Positions 20,204 to 31,055 of a DNA stretch of 42,500 nucleotides are shown one piece after another. The notes beneath the pieces are model-generated. The model did no database searches. It saw only the letters and a list, made by a program, of their open reading frames with translations, and had not been told where the DNA came from. Made by a program: the position numbers and the translations under genes. The stretch's first letter is position 1; every line of letters starts with the position of its first letter. This DNA is from Lysobacterales bacterium (GTDB taxonomy: Bacteria > Pseudomonadota > Gammaproteobacteria > Xanthomonadales > UBA2363): contig JAHCAT010000021.1 in NCBI GenBank assembly GCA_019634735.1, positions 1 through 42,500 of the forward strand, in the 5' to 3' direction.

Positions 20204-23047
20204 ATGACGGACAAGTCGCCCGATGCGCAGGCGGTGATCCGCCACTGGCGCACGCTGTCGCCGCTGCTGGATGCCGCGCTGGCGCTGGCGCCGGACCAGC
20301 GCGACGGCTGGCTGGCGGCGCAGGACCTGGATCCCGGACTGCGCGGGCTGCTGGCCGGCCTGATCGCGGGCGCGGATGCGCCCGGCCTGCTGGATCGCGG
20401 TGTCGACCCGCTGGCCAAGGTGCTGGTCGAGCCCGCCGCGATCGGCGACACCGCCGATTGGACCGGCCGTCAGCTCGGGGCCTGGCGCGTGGTCAGACTG
20501 ATCGGCGAAGGCGGCAGCGCCAGCGTCTTCCTCGGCGAACGCGAGGATGCCGGGTTCGCCCAGCAGGCGGCGATAAAGGTGCTTCGTCACGGCATGCTGG
20601 ACCCGCTGGAGCAGCAGCGGTTCGCGCGCGAGCGTCGCATCCTGGCAGGACTCGAACACCCCTGCATCGCCCGGCTCATCGATGGCGGAGTCACCCCGGC
20701 CGGCGTGCCCTGGTTCGCCATGGAGTTCGTCGACGGCGAGCCGTTGACCGCCAGCTGCGACCAGCGCAGGCTGCCGGTCGACCAGCGCCTGGCCCTGTTC
20801 CTGGAGGTCTGCGAGGCGGTGGCGCACGCGCACCGGGCGCTGGTCGTGCACCGGGACATCAAGCCGGGCAACATCCTGGTCGACCGCCATGGCCGGGTGC
20901 GGCTGCTGGACTTCGGGATCGCGCGGCTGCTCGACGAGGGCGAGGACGATGGTCAGGGGACGGCCACCGTCACCGTGGCGGGCCAGCGCCGCCTGACCCC
21001 CGCCTATGCGGCGCCGGAGCAGTTGCTGGGCCGGCCGGTGACCACGGCGGCGGACGTCTACGCCCTGGGCGTGCTGCTGCACGAGTTGCTGGCTGGCGTG
21101 CGGCCGGCCGGCCCGGGTGACGCCACCACCCGTCCGGCCTCGCACCGGCTGGCCGCCGCCACCGGCGCCGCGGAGATCGCGGCGCAGCGTTCAAGTGCGC
21201 TGGCGCCCTTGCGGCGGCGCCTGGCCGGCGACCTCGACCGCATCATCGCCATGGCGCTGCGTGAGGAGCCCGAGCGCCGCTACGCCTCGGTCGAGGCACT
21301 GGCCGACGACGTTCGCAACCATCTCGCGCGGCGGCCGGTACGGGCGCGTCCGGACGGCCTGGCCTATCGGAGCCGGCGCTTCCTGCGGCGCAACCGGGTG
21401 GCGGTGGTGGCGGCCGTGCTGCTGCTGGCGAGCATCGTCGCCGGGGTGGCTGCGACCCTGCGTCAGGCAGCGCAGGCCCGGACCGCCGCGGCGCATGCCC
21501 AGGAGCAGGCGCAGCGCGCCGGGGCGGTCAAGGAGTTCCTGGTCGGCCTGTTCGCCGGAGCGGCGCCGGACCAGGCCCGCGGCCAGCAGATCACCGCCCT
21601 GGCCCTGCTCGACCGCGGCGCCGCGCGGATCGGCGAAGAGATGGTGGCGGTGCCGGCGCTGCGCGCCGAGATGCAACTGGTGCTGGCCGGCATCTATCGG
21701 GAACTGGGCCAGTATCGTCAGGCCGGCGAGTTGCTCGCCCAGGCCGGCGAGAGTGCCGGGGTCGATGCGGTCGATGCGGGTCTGGAACTGGGCCGGCTGG
21801 CCCTCGCGGAAGGGCGTTACGACCAGGCGGCGGAGGCCGTCGATGCGGTCCTCGCCCGGCTGCCGCCGGACGGCGGGCGCGTGTCGGATCGCATCGACGG
21901 CCTGCTGTTGATGGCCGAGATCGAGGTGGCGCGCGATCACCGCGATCAGGCACTGGGCCACGCCCGCGAGGCGATCGCCCTGCACGGCTCGCTGCAGGAA
22001 GGCGACGTCCTGCAGGAGGCACGAGCGCAGGCCGTGCTGGGCCAGATCGCCTTCGGTCAGGGCGAGCTGGAAGCGGCGGCCGTGGCGATGGCCCGGGCCC
22101 TGGCGCTGCGCCAGCGACGGCTGGGCGAGATGCACACCCTGGTCGCCACCAGCGAGCACGACCTGGGCGTGATCGCCCTGCAGCGTGGCCAGGCCGAGGA
22201 GGCCGCGGCCCTGCTCGAAGCGGCGCTTGCGACCCGCGGCAGGCTCCTGGGGGAGCGCCATGTCGACACCGCATCCAGCCTGCTCAACCTCGGCATCGCC
22301 GAGCGCCGGCGCGGCAATCGCGAGGTCGCCGAGCGCCTGCACACGCGTGCCGCCGAGGTCCTTGCGGGCCTGTTCCCCGAGGGTCATCCGGAGCAGGTGG
22401 CGGCACTGAATGCGCTGGCCGTGATGGCACAGGAGCGCGGCGACCTGGAGTCCGCCGTGGCCCGCATGGACGAGGCGGCGCGCATCGCCGGCTCGGTACT
22501 GGGGGCCGGCCATCCGACGGTCGCCACCCTGCTCAACAACCAGGCGTCGATGCTGCGCCAGCGCGGCGACCTGGTCGCGGCGGAGCAGGTCCAGCGTCGC
22601 GCGCTTGCCCTGGTGCTGGACAGCGTCGGCGAGAGCCACCACCTGCACGCCGTGGCCCTGACCGGGCTGGCCTTCATCGAACTCGAGCAGGGGCGGGCGC
22701 GGGCAGCGGCGGACGGGTTCAGGCGCGCGGCCGACATCACGGTCGCCGCGCTCGGCGCGGAGCACCCCGACCATGCCGCGGTGCTGGCCGGGCGCAGCGA
22801 CGCCGAGCGCGCTCTGGGCGATCTCGACGCGGCGCTGGAACATGCCCGGCGATCGGTGGCGATCGCCGCGGCCGCGTTGCCCGAAGGACATCCGCGGCGC
22901 CGTCGCTCGTACTGGTCGCTGGTCGAGTCGCTTGCCGCGGCCGGCGACTGCCCGGCTGCGCGGGCGGCCGCGGACGAGCTGGAATCGCCCCTGGGCGCCG
23001 GCGAGCAGGCCAGGCTGGAGGCGCTGGCGCGACGCTGCCCACCCTGA
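20204..23047 (+). CDS. Membrane Ser/Thr protein kinase with TPR sensor domain (paralogue 2)
   Basis: A 947-residue Hanks-type kinase. GEGGSASVF lies near residue 101, AIKV near 123, VHRDIKPGN near 215 (a normal RD kinase), DFG near 235, and an APEQ activation-segment end follows. The membrane helix RVAVVAAVLLLASIVAGVAA is near 398-417. The C-terminal half has many TPR units with the wording ALARRL..GE.H..VA....NLG, for example RLLGERHVDTASSLLNLGIAERRRGN. Such C-terminal repeats usually bind proteins or peptides and may act as the sensor. It is probably co-expressed with the sigma gene at 19467. Compared with paralogue 1 it has a complete HRD and longer TPR part. Confidence 0.93.
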   Translation: MTDKSPDAQAVIRHWRTLSPLLDAALALAPDQRDGWLAAQDLDPGLRGLLAGLIAGADAPGLLDRGVDPLAKVLVEPAAIGDTADWTGRQLGAWRVVRLIGEGGSASVFLGEREDAGFAQQAAIKVLRHGMLDPLEQQRFARERRILAGLEHPCIARLIDGGVTPAGVPWFAMEFVDGEPLTASCDQRRLPVDQRLALFLEVCEAVAHAHRALVVHRDIKPGNILVDRHGRVRLLDFGIARLLDEGEDDGQGTATVTVAGQRRLTPAYAAPEQLLGRPVTTAADVYALGVLLHELLAGVRPAGPGDATTRPASHRLAAATGAAEIAAQRSSALAPLRRRLAGDLDRIIAMALREEPERRYASVEALADDVRNHLARRPVRARPDGLAYRSRRFLRRNRVAVVAAVLLLASIVAGVAATLRQAAQARTAAAHAQEQAQRAGAVKEFLVGLFAGAAPDQARGQQITALALLDRGAARIGEEMVAVPALRAEMQLVLAGIYRELGQYRQAGELLAQAGESAGVDAVDAGLELGRLALAEGRYDQAAEAVDAVLARLPPDGGRVSDRIDGLLLMAEIEVARDHRDQALGHAREAIALHGSLQEGDVLQEARAQAVLGQIAFGQGELEAAAVAMARALALRQRRLGEMHTLVATSEHDLGVIALQRGQAEEAAALLEAALATRGRLLGERHVDTASSLLNLGIAERRRGNREVAERLHTRAAEVLAGLFPEGHPEQVAALNALAVMAQERGDLESAVARMDEAARIAGSVLGAGHPTVATLLNNQASMLRQRGDLVAAEQVQRRALALVLDSVGESHHLHAVALTGLAFIELEQGRARAAADGFRRAADITVAALGAEHPDHAAVLAGRSDAERALGDLDAALEHARRSVAIAAAALPEGHPRRRRSYWSLVESLAAAGDCPAARAAADELESPLGAGEQARLEALARRCPP

Positions 23048-23399
23048 GCCGGATCATCGGCTGCCGACCCGGGCGGGCTGGAAGTCGGCCCGTTCACCGG
23101 CAGCCGGCGCACCCGCCGCTGCTCCTCTGCCGAGAGCGCCGGCAAGCACCTGCTGGGCGGGATCCTCAGCGCGTCGATCGCCGCTGGACAGCGACTGCGC
23201 ATCGTTCCTGGGCGCCTGGCCAGATCGTCCGTTGCCGGCCACGGGCCAGGTGCAGGTCGGCCTGCGGGGCCGATGGTTCGCCTGGTCCCGCCGACGGACC
23301 GGGTGAGGTGATGCGATCCCGCGCGCCGCGCGCCGCGCGCCGCGCGGCAGCCGCTGGCCGTCGCCCCATCCGACCCTGGTTCGGACTGTCCGTCCCGAT
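23048..23399. other. Intergenic region between convergent kinase and tdk genes
   Basis: 352 bp without a credible gene. It contains a short tandem repeat of GCGCGCC, almost four units, at 23321-23347, which is self-complementary and could form alternative hairpins. Short open frames here are antisense extensions of tdk with Arg/Ala-rich products. No promoter is expected, because both flanking genes end here. Confidence 0.6.
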
Positions 23400-24041
23400 T
23401 CAGCCGGACTCCCCCGGCGCCTCCAGTGGCAGGCTGGGTTGCCCGGCGGGAACCGTCGTCTCGCCCCGCACCAGGCGCTTGAACTCCGCGCGGCTGACCG
23501 AGACGTAGCGCTCGTTGCCGCCGATCTCCACCTGGGCACCCTCGGTGGTCGCCCGCCCGGCGGCGTCGATCCGGACCACCATGGTGGCCTTGCTGCCGCT
23601 GTGGCAGATGGTCTTGATCTCGTTCAGCTCGTCCGCCCAGGCCAGCAGGTGGCGGCTGCCCTCGAACAGCTCGCCGCGGAAGTCGGTGCGCAGGCCGTAG
23701 GCCAGCACCGGGACGCGCAGGCGATCGACCACCTCGGTCAGCTGCCAGACCTGCTCGCGGCTCAGGAACTGGGCCTCGTCGACCAGCACGCAGTGCAGTT
23801 CGCCCTGCGCCGCGATGTTGTCAGCGACCAGGCCCTCGAGGTCGTCCCCGGCGCCGAATGCCAGCGCCTGGGCACGCAGGCCGATCCGCGAGCGCACCAC
23901 CCCGACGCCGGCACGATCGTCCAGACGCGGGGTCAGGATCAGGGTGCGCATGCCGCGTTCCCGATAGTTGTGCGCGCTCTGCAGCAGGGTGGTGCTCTTG
24001 CCGGCGTTCATCGCCGAAAAGTAGAAGTACAGCTTGGCCAT
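23400..24041 (-). CDS. tdk: Thymidine kinase Tdk (zinc ligands lost)
   Basis: A 213-residue type II thymidine kinase that phosphorylates thymidine to dTMP with ATP in the salvage pathway. It contains the P-loop [10 protein letters not shown] (8-17), the DEAQF Walker B (VLVDEAQFL, about 92-100), the lasso entry [12 protein letters not shown] and the thymidine-binding GGNERYVSV. In E. coli the enzyme binds zinc through CxC in the lasso plus a later Cys and His. Here those positions read CxS, S and E, so only one Cys remains and the zinc site is lost. A TATACT box 7 nt before the ATG suggests a leaderless message. Confidence 0.95.
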   Translation of the reverse strand: MAKLYFYFSAMNAGKSTTLLQSAHNYRERGMRTLILTPRLDDRAGVGVVRSRIGLRAQALAFGAGDDLEGLVADNIAAQGELHCVLVDEAQFLSREQVWQLTEVVDRLRVPVLAYGLRTDFRGELFEGSRHLLAWADELNEIKTICHSGSKATMVVRIDAAGRATTEGAQVEIGGNERYVSVSRAEFKRLVRGETTVPAGQPSLPLEAPGESG

Positions 24042-24048
24042 GGGGCGC

Positions 24049-24054
24049 AGTATA
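24049..24054 (-). promoter_or_regulatory. -10 box of tdk, leaderless configuration
   Basis: TATACT on the minus strand is followed by seven bases and then the tdk ATG. Transcription normally starts 6-8 bases after the -10, so the message would begin at or next to the start codon. No Shine-Dalgarno is possible in that arrangement. A good -35 is not visible. Confidence 0.5.
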
Positions 24055-24102
24055 GGCGCGCCCCCGATTGCCGATCGGTCGGCGCACAAGGTGCTGCGTC
24101 CC

Positions 24103-24130
24103 GGCCTTGCCCGGCGTGCCGGGCAGGGCC
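24103..24130 (-). terminator. Hairpin downstream of the first Sel1-like gene
   Basis: An inverted repeat of 13 bp (GGCCTTGCCCGGC / GCCGGGCAGGGCC, one G-T pair) lies about 140 bp after the stop of the gene at 24272-24988 and upstream of tdk. It probably ends that transcript. There is no clear T-tract. Confidence 0.45.
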
Positions 24131-24271
24131 GCAACCGACCGGAGCCAGCCACGGCGTGGTCCGCGCACCTGCCGAACCGGTGCCAATCGGCACCGGCGTT
24201 GCAGCAGTCGGGCTTGCAGTTGGCTGTCGACAGCGCCCGGTACCCGGGGCGCCAGGTGTAGCGCGGTGAAC

Positions 24272-24988
24272 TCAGTCCCGAGCCGCAAACCCGACCTGCG
24301 CCCAACGTTCGTCCTGGAGGTGCCAGTAGCGAGCCGGGTCCCACCAGCGCGGGTCGAGGACGTCGATCCGGCCGGAAGCGCCGCGCTTGAAATCGAAGAG
24401 GCCGTCGGCATTCGGCTCGAGCTGCCTGACGCCGGTGTTCCAGCCGGTGCGGCTGCCGGTCACGCTGCGCCGGATGCCTGCGCGCAGCACCTGTTCCATG
24501 CGCGGCTGCGCGTACTGGTCGCCAAACTCTGCGTACAGGCCGCGTCCGATCGTGATGGCACGGGCCTGCTCCTCCTCGTCCAGGGCGGCCCACATCGCCT
24601 CGCGCTCGGCCAGCAGCGGAACGAAGCCACGTTCGGCCGCGATATCCATCCAGGCGTAGGCGGTGGCGCGGTCGGACCAGACACCGACGCCTTGCCAGTA
24701 CATGCGGGCGATCATCGCCTGCGACAGCTTGTCGGCATGCCGTGCGGCCCTCACGAAGGAATCCATTGCCGCCTGGTTGCGACCCTGTTGCAGTCGCGCC
24801 AGGCCCTCCTGCTGGTGTCGGATGTCGGGGTGGTAGGTCAGGAATCCCGGGCTGTCGAGAATGTGCTGCGGCACCGGTTGGGGCATCGCAGGCGCATTCA
24901 GGGCAACCACGCCAGGCGCCGCCAGGATGAGGCAGAACAGAAGTGCCGGCATGGGAAGCCGGCGCGGGAGCGAAACGAGCGCACGCAT
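24272..24988 (-). CDS. Secreted Sel1/TPR-like repeat protein (paralogue A)
   Basis: A 238-residue protein with an N-terminal signal ([29 protein letters not shown]). [66 protein letters not shown] follows, which is a TPR unit running into Sel1-like helices ([12 protein letters not shown] is a Sel1-type ending). A conserved block [19 protein letters not shown] and a Trp-rich tail [15 protein letters not shown] close the protein. The gene at 25893 encodes a clear paralogue with the same order of blocks. The Sel1 fold usually mediates protein-protein contact; the partner is unknown and an enzyme role is not suggested. Start at the ATG at 24988, which gives the signal peptide. Confidence 0.8.
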   Translation of the reverse strand: MRALVSLPRRLPMPALLFCLILAAPGVVALNAPAMPQPVPQHILDSPGFLTYHPDIRHQQEGLARLQQGRNQAAMDSFVRAARHADKLSQAMIARMYWQGVGVWSDRATAYAWMDIAAERGFVPLLAEREAMWAALDEEEQARAITIGRGLYAEFGDQYAQPRMEQVLRAGIRRSVTGSRTGWNTGVRQLEPNADGLFDFKRGASGRIDVLDPRWWDPARYWHLQDERWAQVGFAARD

Positions 24989-25892
24989 GGGAAGCCTCCG
25001 GTGGTGCTGTGATCGGCGCGGACTGCGCCACGGTTGGATGCCATGAGGACGATTGGGGTTCCCCGTGCGTCGCACGAGCTGTTGTGCGGTGCGGCATGCG
25101 CAGCCGTTGCCCCGGCGCCCGAAGCCCGGGCCAGACACCGCGCTGCCGATCGCGGGAGGGGCCACGAGCCCCGTCACCGGGCGTCGGAATCCAGCCTGGA
25201 ACGCAGCCAGCCCGGCATCCAGAGCGCCTCGGGCGCCTCGGGCGGTTCGGTCTCGGCAGTCGGACCGGACAGCCCTCGCAGGGTCCTGATTAGCGTCGTG
25301 TCTCAACTCAGGATCGGGTACCCAGGGTCAGGACCCGGTGTTCGGCGAGCGCAGCGCGCTGTGCCCCCCCTCTCCCTTGGGAGAGGGGCCGGGGGAGAGA
25401 CCTCTGCAGCTCGCCGCGCTGCCGGCTTGTGACCCCGAACCGGGCCGGGCTGTCGACCGCCGGGGCGCTTTGTGCCCCAAAAAATGCGCAGCTAACGCAC
25501 TGATTTAAAATAGGTTCCCGGGTAGGGCCGGGGCTTGCCATGATCTGCATCGTTGCCGGCCCAGCGGCGTGCGCTGGCTGGGGCGGCCCTCTCCCCCGCC
25601 CCTCCCCCGCAGGCGGGGGAGGGGAGAAGTGCGGTGCCGTCGCACCGGCTACACGCCGCCCGGCAGCGAGCCAATCAGGTCGAAGCGTCGGGTCGAGGAG
25701 CAGCCCGGAACGCAAAACGGGTGGCGCTGTCGCGACGGACTTGCAACGATGGGGCCAGGCTCTCCGGGCCGGTGGGGGCCGCAGCGGACCCTGGGGCCAC
25801 CCGTGTGCTGCATCCGCCACCCGCCTACCCGCTGTCGGTGCGGCGCGCATAGACGGAACCACACCCCTGGGCGCCCGGCATGGCTGGCCGGC
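24989..25892. repeat. Repeat-rich gene-free region (dispersed repeat copy A at about 25286-25670)
   Basis: 904 bp without a gene between two paralogous genes. From 25286 it carries TCCTGATTAGCGTCGTGTCT, then CTCTCCC-type hairpins (for example CTCTCCCTTGGGAGAG near 25371) and a long C-run/G-run stem (CCCTCCCCCGC/GCGGGGGAGGG near 25600-25625). Most of this matches, in reverse orientation, the sequence at 35052-35340. Copy A has an extra segment of about 130 bp (25400-25527), which includes the AT-rich patch TGATTTAAAATAGG and is absent from copy B. The first 300 bp (24989-25285) hold no recognisable element. Confidence 0.75.
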
Positions 25893-26645
25893 TCAGTCGT
25901 CGTCGCCGGCGCCGTTGTCGGGCCGCAGCGGATGCACGATCACCTCGCCGGTCTGCTCCCCGAAGCCGATCCTGTCCTGCAGCGCCCAGTAGCTGTCCGG
26001 GTGCCAGTAACGGGCGTCGTAGACGTCGGCACGGCGGCTCGACATTGTCTCCGACTTGAGGTCCAGGAGGCCATCGGCACGGAGCCCGAGGATTCGGGCG
26101 CCGGAGTCGTAGCCGGTCCGGCTGCCGGTCATGCTGCGCCACAGGCCGACGCGCATCACCCGTTCCAGCCGGGGCTTGGCGACTTCGTCGCCGAAGTGCG
26201 CGTACAGGTCCTGGCCGACCTGGATGGCGCGTGCCTGCTCGGCCGCCGAGAGTTCCGCCCAGTACTTTTCCCGCTCGACCAGGAAGACCGGATAGCCGCG
26301 CTCGGACGCCAGGTCCATCCAGGCGTAAGCCAGGGCGCGGTCGGTCTGGGTGCCCTGGCCGCGCCAGTGCATCTGCGCCAGCATGGCCTGCGAGGCCTTG
26401 TCGGCGAAGTGGGCACCACGGCGGAACGAGGTCAGGGCCTGTTCGTAGCGGTGCTGCCGGTAGTAGCCCAGTCCACGCTGCTGGTTGCGGACATCCGGGT
26501 GGTGGTGCGTGAAGGCCTTGGTCTCCAGCACGGCGCGCAGCCATACCGGTATCTCCGGTGCGGCGGGCGCTCCGGTGGCGGAAGCCGGTGTGGGCAGCCC
26601 GAACAGGGCAATTGTCAGGATCAGGATCAGTGGGGAACGCAGCAT
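25893..26645 (-). CDS. Secreted Sel1/TPR-like repeat protein (paralogue B)
   Basis: A 250-residue paralogue of the 24272 gene product. It opens with a signal peptide ([23 protein letters not shown]). Then come [70 protein letters not shown], the shared block [19 protein letters not shown] and a Trp/Tyr-rich end [17 protein letters not shown]. Blocks, spacing and length agree with paralogue A, so the two arose by duplication and now flank a repeat cluster. The ATG at 26645 follows GGAGG 8 nt upstream; a GTG at 26660 is possible but lies over that ribosome site. The acidic tail (DNGAGDDD) is unique to this copy. Confidence 0.8.
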   Translation of the reverse strand: MLRSPLILILTIALFGLPTPASATGAPAAPEIPVWLRAVLETKAFTHHHPDVRNQQRGLGYYRQHRYEQALTSFRRGAHFADKASQAMLAQMHWRGQGTQTDRALAYAWMDLASERGYPVFLVEREKYWAELSAAEQARAIQVGQDLYAHFGDEVAKPRLERVMRVGLWRSMTGSRTGYDSGARILGLRADGLLDLKSETMSSRRADVYDARYWHPDSYWALQDRIGFGEQTGEVIVHPLRPDNGAGDDD

Positions 26646-26844
26646 GACTTCGACCTCCACGATAAGCCGGCGTCAGCCAGAGCGCGGGGGCAGTCATGGC
26701 CTGTGCCGGAGTGGCGAGGGCGCGATAACTCGCATGGACCCGGTGTGCGCCGGGGTGTTTGCCGGGCCGTCTTCCAAATGTAGCAGAAGCCCGCGCCTTG
26801 GTCATCGACCGCAACGGGACGGACGAATCCGCTGCCTGAACGAA

Positions 26845-26871
26845 CCGACCCCGGCGCGAGGCCGGGGTCGG
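26845..26871 (-). terminator. Terminator hairpin of hppA
   Basis: An 11-bp stem CCGACCCCGGC/GCCGGGGTCGG with loop GCGAG starts 24 bp after the hppA stop (minus strand). On the transcript it is followed by TTCGTTC, a weak T-rich stretch. Confidence 0.6.
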
Positions 26872-26894
26872 TGGGGTGCGGCTGGCTGCGGCCG

Positions 26895-28949
<2,055 letters not shown>

Positions 28950-29057
28950 CGTCCCTCCCTGGGGGTAAGCGTGTTGGGGCCCGGGGAGTATAGCCACCGT
29001 TCAGCTCGGCACGACCGCCACGCGGCGGCGCCGCGCCCCGGCCAGGCCCGGCCGGAC

Positions 29058-30317
29058 TCAGTGCGGCCAGTCGGGCAGCCGGCGCCGCGCCATCCGGAGC
29101 TTCAGCTGCGCGATCTCGGGCAGTCCGTCCCGCCAGGGGGTGGGGGCCTCGCCCACGATCAGCGGGGCCAGGTACCGGCGGGCGGCGGCGGTGATCCCGA
29201 AGCCGTCGCGGCGGATGAAGGATTTCGGCAGCATCTTCTCCCGGTTGGCGATGCGCTCCAGCGGCGCCGGCACGATGTCCCAGCGGTAGGGGCTGTCGGA
29301 CAAGCGCCGGATCGCCGGCATCACGGCGTTGCGGCCGGCCAGGGCGTAGTCCACGGCGGCCTCGCCGACGGCCCGGGCCTGGGCCAGGTCGGTGGCGGAG
29401 GCGACGTGTCGGGCGGAGCGCTGCAGGTAGTCCGGCACCGCCCAGTGATGCTTGTAGCCCAGCGCGGCGGTGACCAGCCGGGCGATGGCCGGTGCGGCTC
29501 CGCCGAGCTGGGCGTGGCCGAAGGCGTCCCGGGTGCCGGCCTCGGCCAGGAAACGGCCGTCGGGCGTGCGCACGCCCTCGGACACCACCACCGTGCACCA
29601 GCCGACGCGCTCCACGGTCTGCCGCACCGCCGCCAGGAACCTCGCCTCGTCGAACGGCACTTCGGGCAACAGGATCAGGTGCGGGGCGTCGCCGGGCCGC
29701 CGGGCGGCCAGCCCGGCGGCGGCGGCCAGCCAGCCGGCATGCCGACCCATGGCTTCGTAGACGAACACCCGCGTCGACGTGGAGGCCATCGAGGCGACGT
29801 CCAGGCTGGCTTCGGCGACCGACACCGCGGTGTACTTCGCGGCCGAGCCGAAGCCCGGCGAGCAGTCGGTGACCGGCAGGTCGTTGTCGATAGTCTTGGG
29901 CACCGCCACGCAGGTCAGCGGATAGCCCAGCTCGGCGCCGATCTGCGAGAGCTTCAGCGCCGTGTCGGCGGAATCGCCGCCGCCGTTGTAGAGGAACCAG
30001 TGGATGTCGTGGGCCCGGAACACCTCGATCAGACGCTCGTAGGGGCGACGGTCCGCTTCCAGCTTGGGCAGCTTCCATCGGCACGAGCCGAACGCCCCGC
30101 CGGGAGTGTGGGCCAGCGCCCGCACCTCGCGGAGGTCCTCGCCGCCGAGATCGTAGAGTTGTTCGCGCAGTGCGCCCAGGATGCCGTCCCGGGCCGCCAG
30201 CACGGTGCCGATCCGGCGGCGCTGCCTGCGGGCGGCCTCGATGATGGCGCCGGCAGTGGCATTGATGACGGCGGTGACGCCGCCGGACTGCGCGTACAGC
30301 AGGTTGCCCTTGGCCAT
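29058..30317 (-). CDS. pfp: Pyrophosphate-dependent 6-phosphofructokinase
   Basis: A 419-residue PFK of the PPi-using group. Near residue 113 the sequence reads GGGDSADT, and the catalytic loop near 140 reads PKTIDNDLP, where Lys replaces the Gly of ATP-dependent enzymes; these two changes define PPi as phosphoryl donor. It interconverts fructose-6-phosphate and fructose-1,6-bisphosphate reversibly, so it can serve glycolysis and gluconeogenesis. FVYEAMGRHAGWLAA is the sugar-phosphate contact. Start at 30317; it is divergent from adk with a 93-bp gap, and upstream of hppA by 108 bp, so pfp and hppA may share a transcript. The pair lets PPi made by pfp drive proton export, or a gradient feed pfp. 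Confidence 0.95.
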   Translation of the reverse strand: MAKGNLLYAQSGGVTAVINATAGAIIEAARRQRRRIGTVLAARDGILGALREQLYDLGGEDLREVRALAHTPGGAFGSCRWKLPKLEADRRPYERLIEVFRAHDIHWFLYNGGGDSADTALKLSQIGAELGYPLTCVAVPKTIDNDLPVTDCSPGFGSAAKYTAVSVAEASLDVASMASTSTRVFVYEAMGRHAGWLAAAAGLAARRPGDAPHLILLPEVPFDEARFLAAVRQTVERVGWCTVVVSEGVRTPDGRFLAEAGTRDAFGHAQLGGAAPAIARLVTAALGYKHHWAVPDYLQRSARHVASATDLAQARAVGEAAVDYALAGRNAVMPAIRRLSDSPYRWDIVPAPLERIANREKMLPKSFIRRDGFGITAAARRYLAPLIVGEAPTPWRDGLPEIAQLKLRMARRRLPDWPH

Positions 30318-30410
30318 GTTATTTGACTTGCCTGATGGCGCGGCGCTAGGTTTGCCGCGACTTTCCCCATTCTAAGCGCGCCCGTGGCGCGCCGGCAGGA
30401 CTCTTCCCCC

Positions 30411-30986
30411 ATGCGCATCGTTCTGTTCGGGCCGCCCGGTTCCGGCAAGGGCACCCAGGCTGCGGTCCTGAAAGACCACCTGGGCGTGCCGCACATCTCC
30501 ACGGGCGACCTGCTGCGCGCCGCGGTGCGCGCGGGCAGCCCGCTGGGTCTGCAGGTCAAGGCGGTGATGGATGCCGGCCAGCTGGTCTCCGACGACCTGA
30601 TGCTGGACCTGCTGGCGGACCGCTTCGGCCAGCCCGATGCCGCCGCCGGCTTCATCCTGGACGGCTATCCGCGCAACCTGGTGCAGGCCAACGCCCTGGA
30701 TGCCATGCTGGCGCGCATCGGCCAGCCACTCGACGGTGCCCTGCTGCTGGAGGTTCCGCACGAACAGATCGTCGACCGCCTGGCCGGCCGGGCCGCCGCG
30801 GAAGGGCGCAAGGACGACGATCCCGAGACCGTGCGCGCCCGCCTGCGTGTCTACGCCGAGCAGACCGCGCCGGTCGCCGATTTCTACCGCCGCCGCGGCC
30901 AGCTCACCGAACTGGACGGCACCGGCTCGGTGGACCAGGTCCAGGCGCGGCTGCGCGCCGCGCTGGCGGCACTGGCGCCGGCCTGA
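30411..30986 (+). CDS. adk: Adenylate kinase (short form)
   Basis: A 191-residue nucleoside monophosphate kinase: AMP + ATP to 2 ADP. The P-loop GPPGSGKGT lies at 7-15, with STGDLLRAAV (AMP site) and DGYPRNLVQA. The LID is only a few residues (GRAAAEGRKDD), so the zinc finger seen in many long forms is absent; the length agrees with other Xanthomonadales enzymes I recall. It heads a plus-strand run with a membrane protein, mpl and a LON-domain gene. Confidence 0.95.
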   Translation: MRIVLFGPPGSGKGTQAAVLKDHLGVPHISTGDLLRAAVRAGSPLGLQVKAVMDAGQLVSDDLMLDLLADRFGQPDAAAGFILDGYPRNLVQANALDAMLARIGQPLDGALLLEVPHEQIVDRLAGRAAAEGRKDDDPETVRARLRVYAEQTAPVADFYRRRGQLTELDGTGSVDQVQARLRAALAALAPA

Positions 30987-31055
30987 GCCGGCCCCGGCGA
31001 GGGTCCGGTCCGGCATCGCCCGATGCCGGTGCAGTTAATCCGTAGCGCCACCTCC

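Noticed and set aside
25034..25432. Open frame of 132 codons in the repeat-rich gap
   Set aside because: It has no ribosome site and is Arg/Ala/Pro-rich. It runs into the repeat, so there is no reason to call a gene.
30318..30410. TTGACT at 30323-30328 as -35 of adk
   Set aside because: The hexamer 17 bp downstream is CTAGGT, which does not resemble a -10. The divergent gap is short, and I could not fix either promoter.
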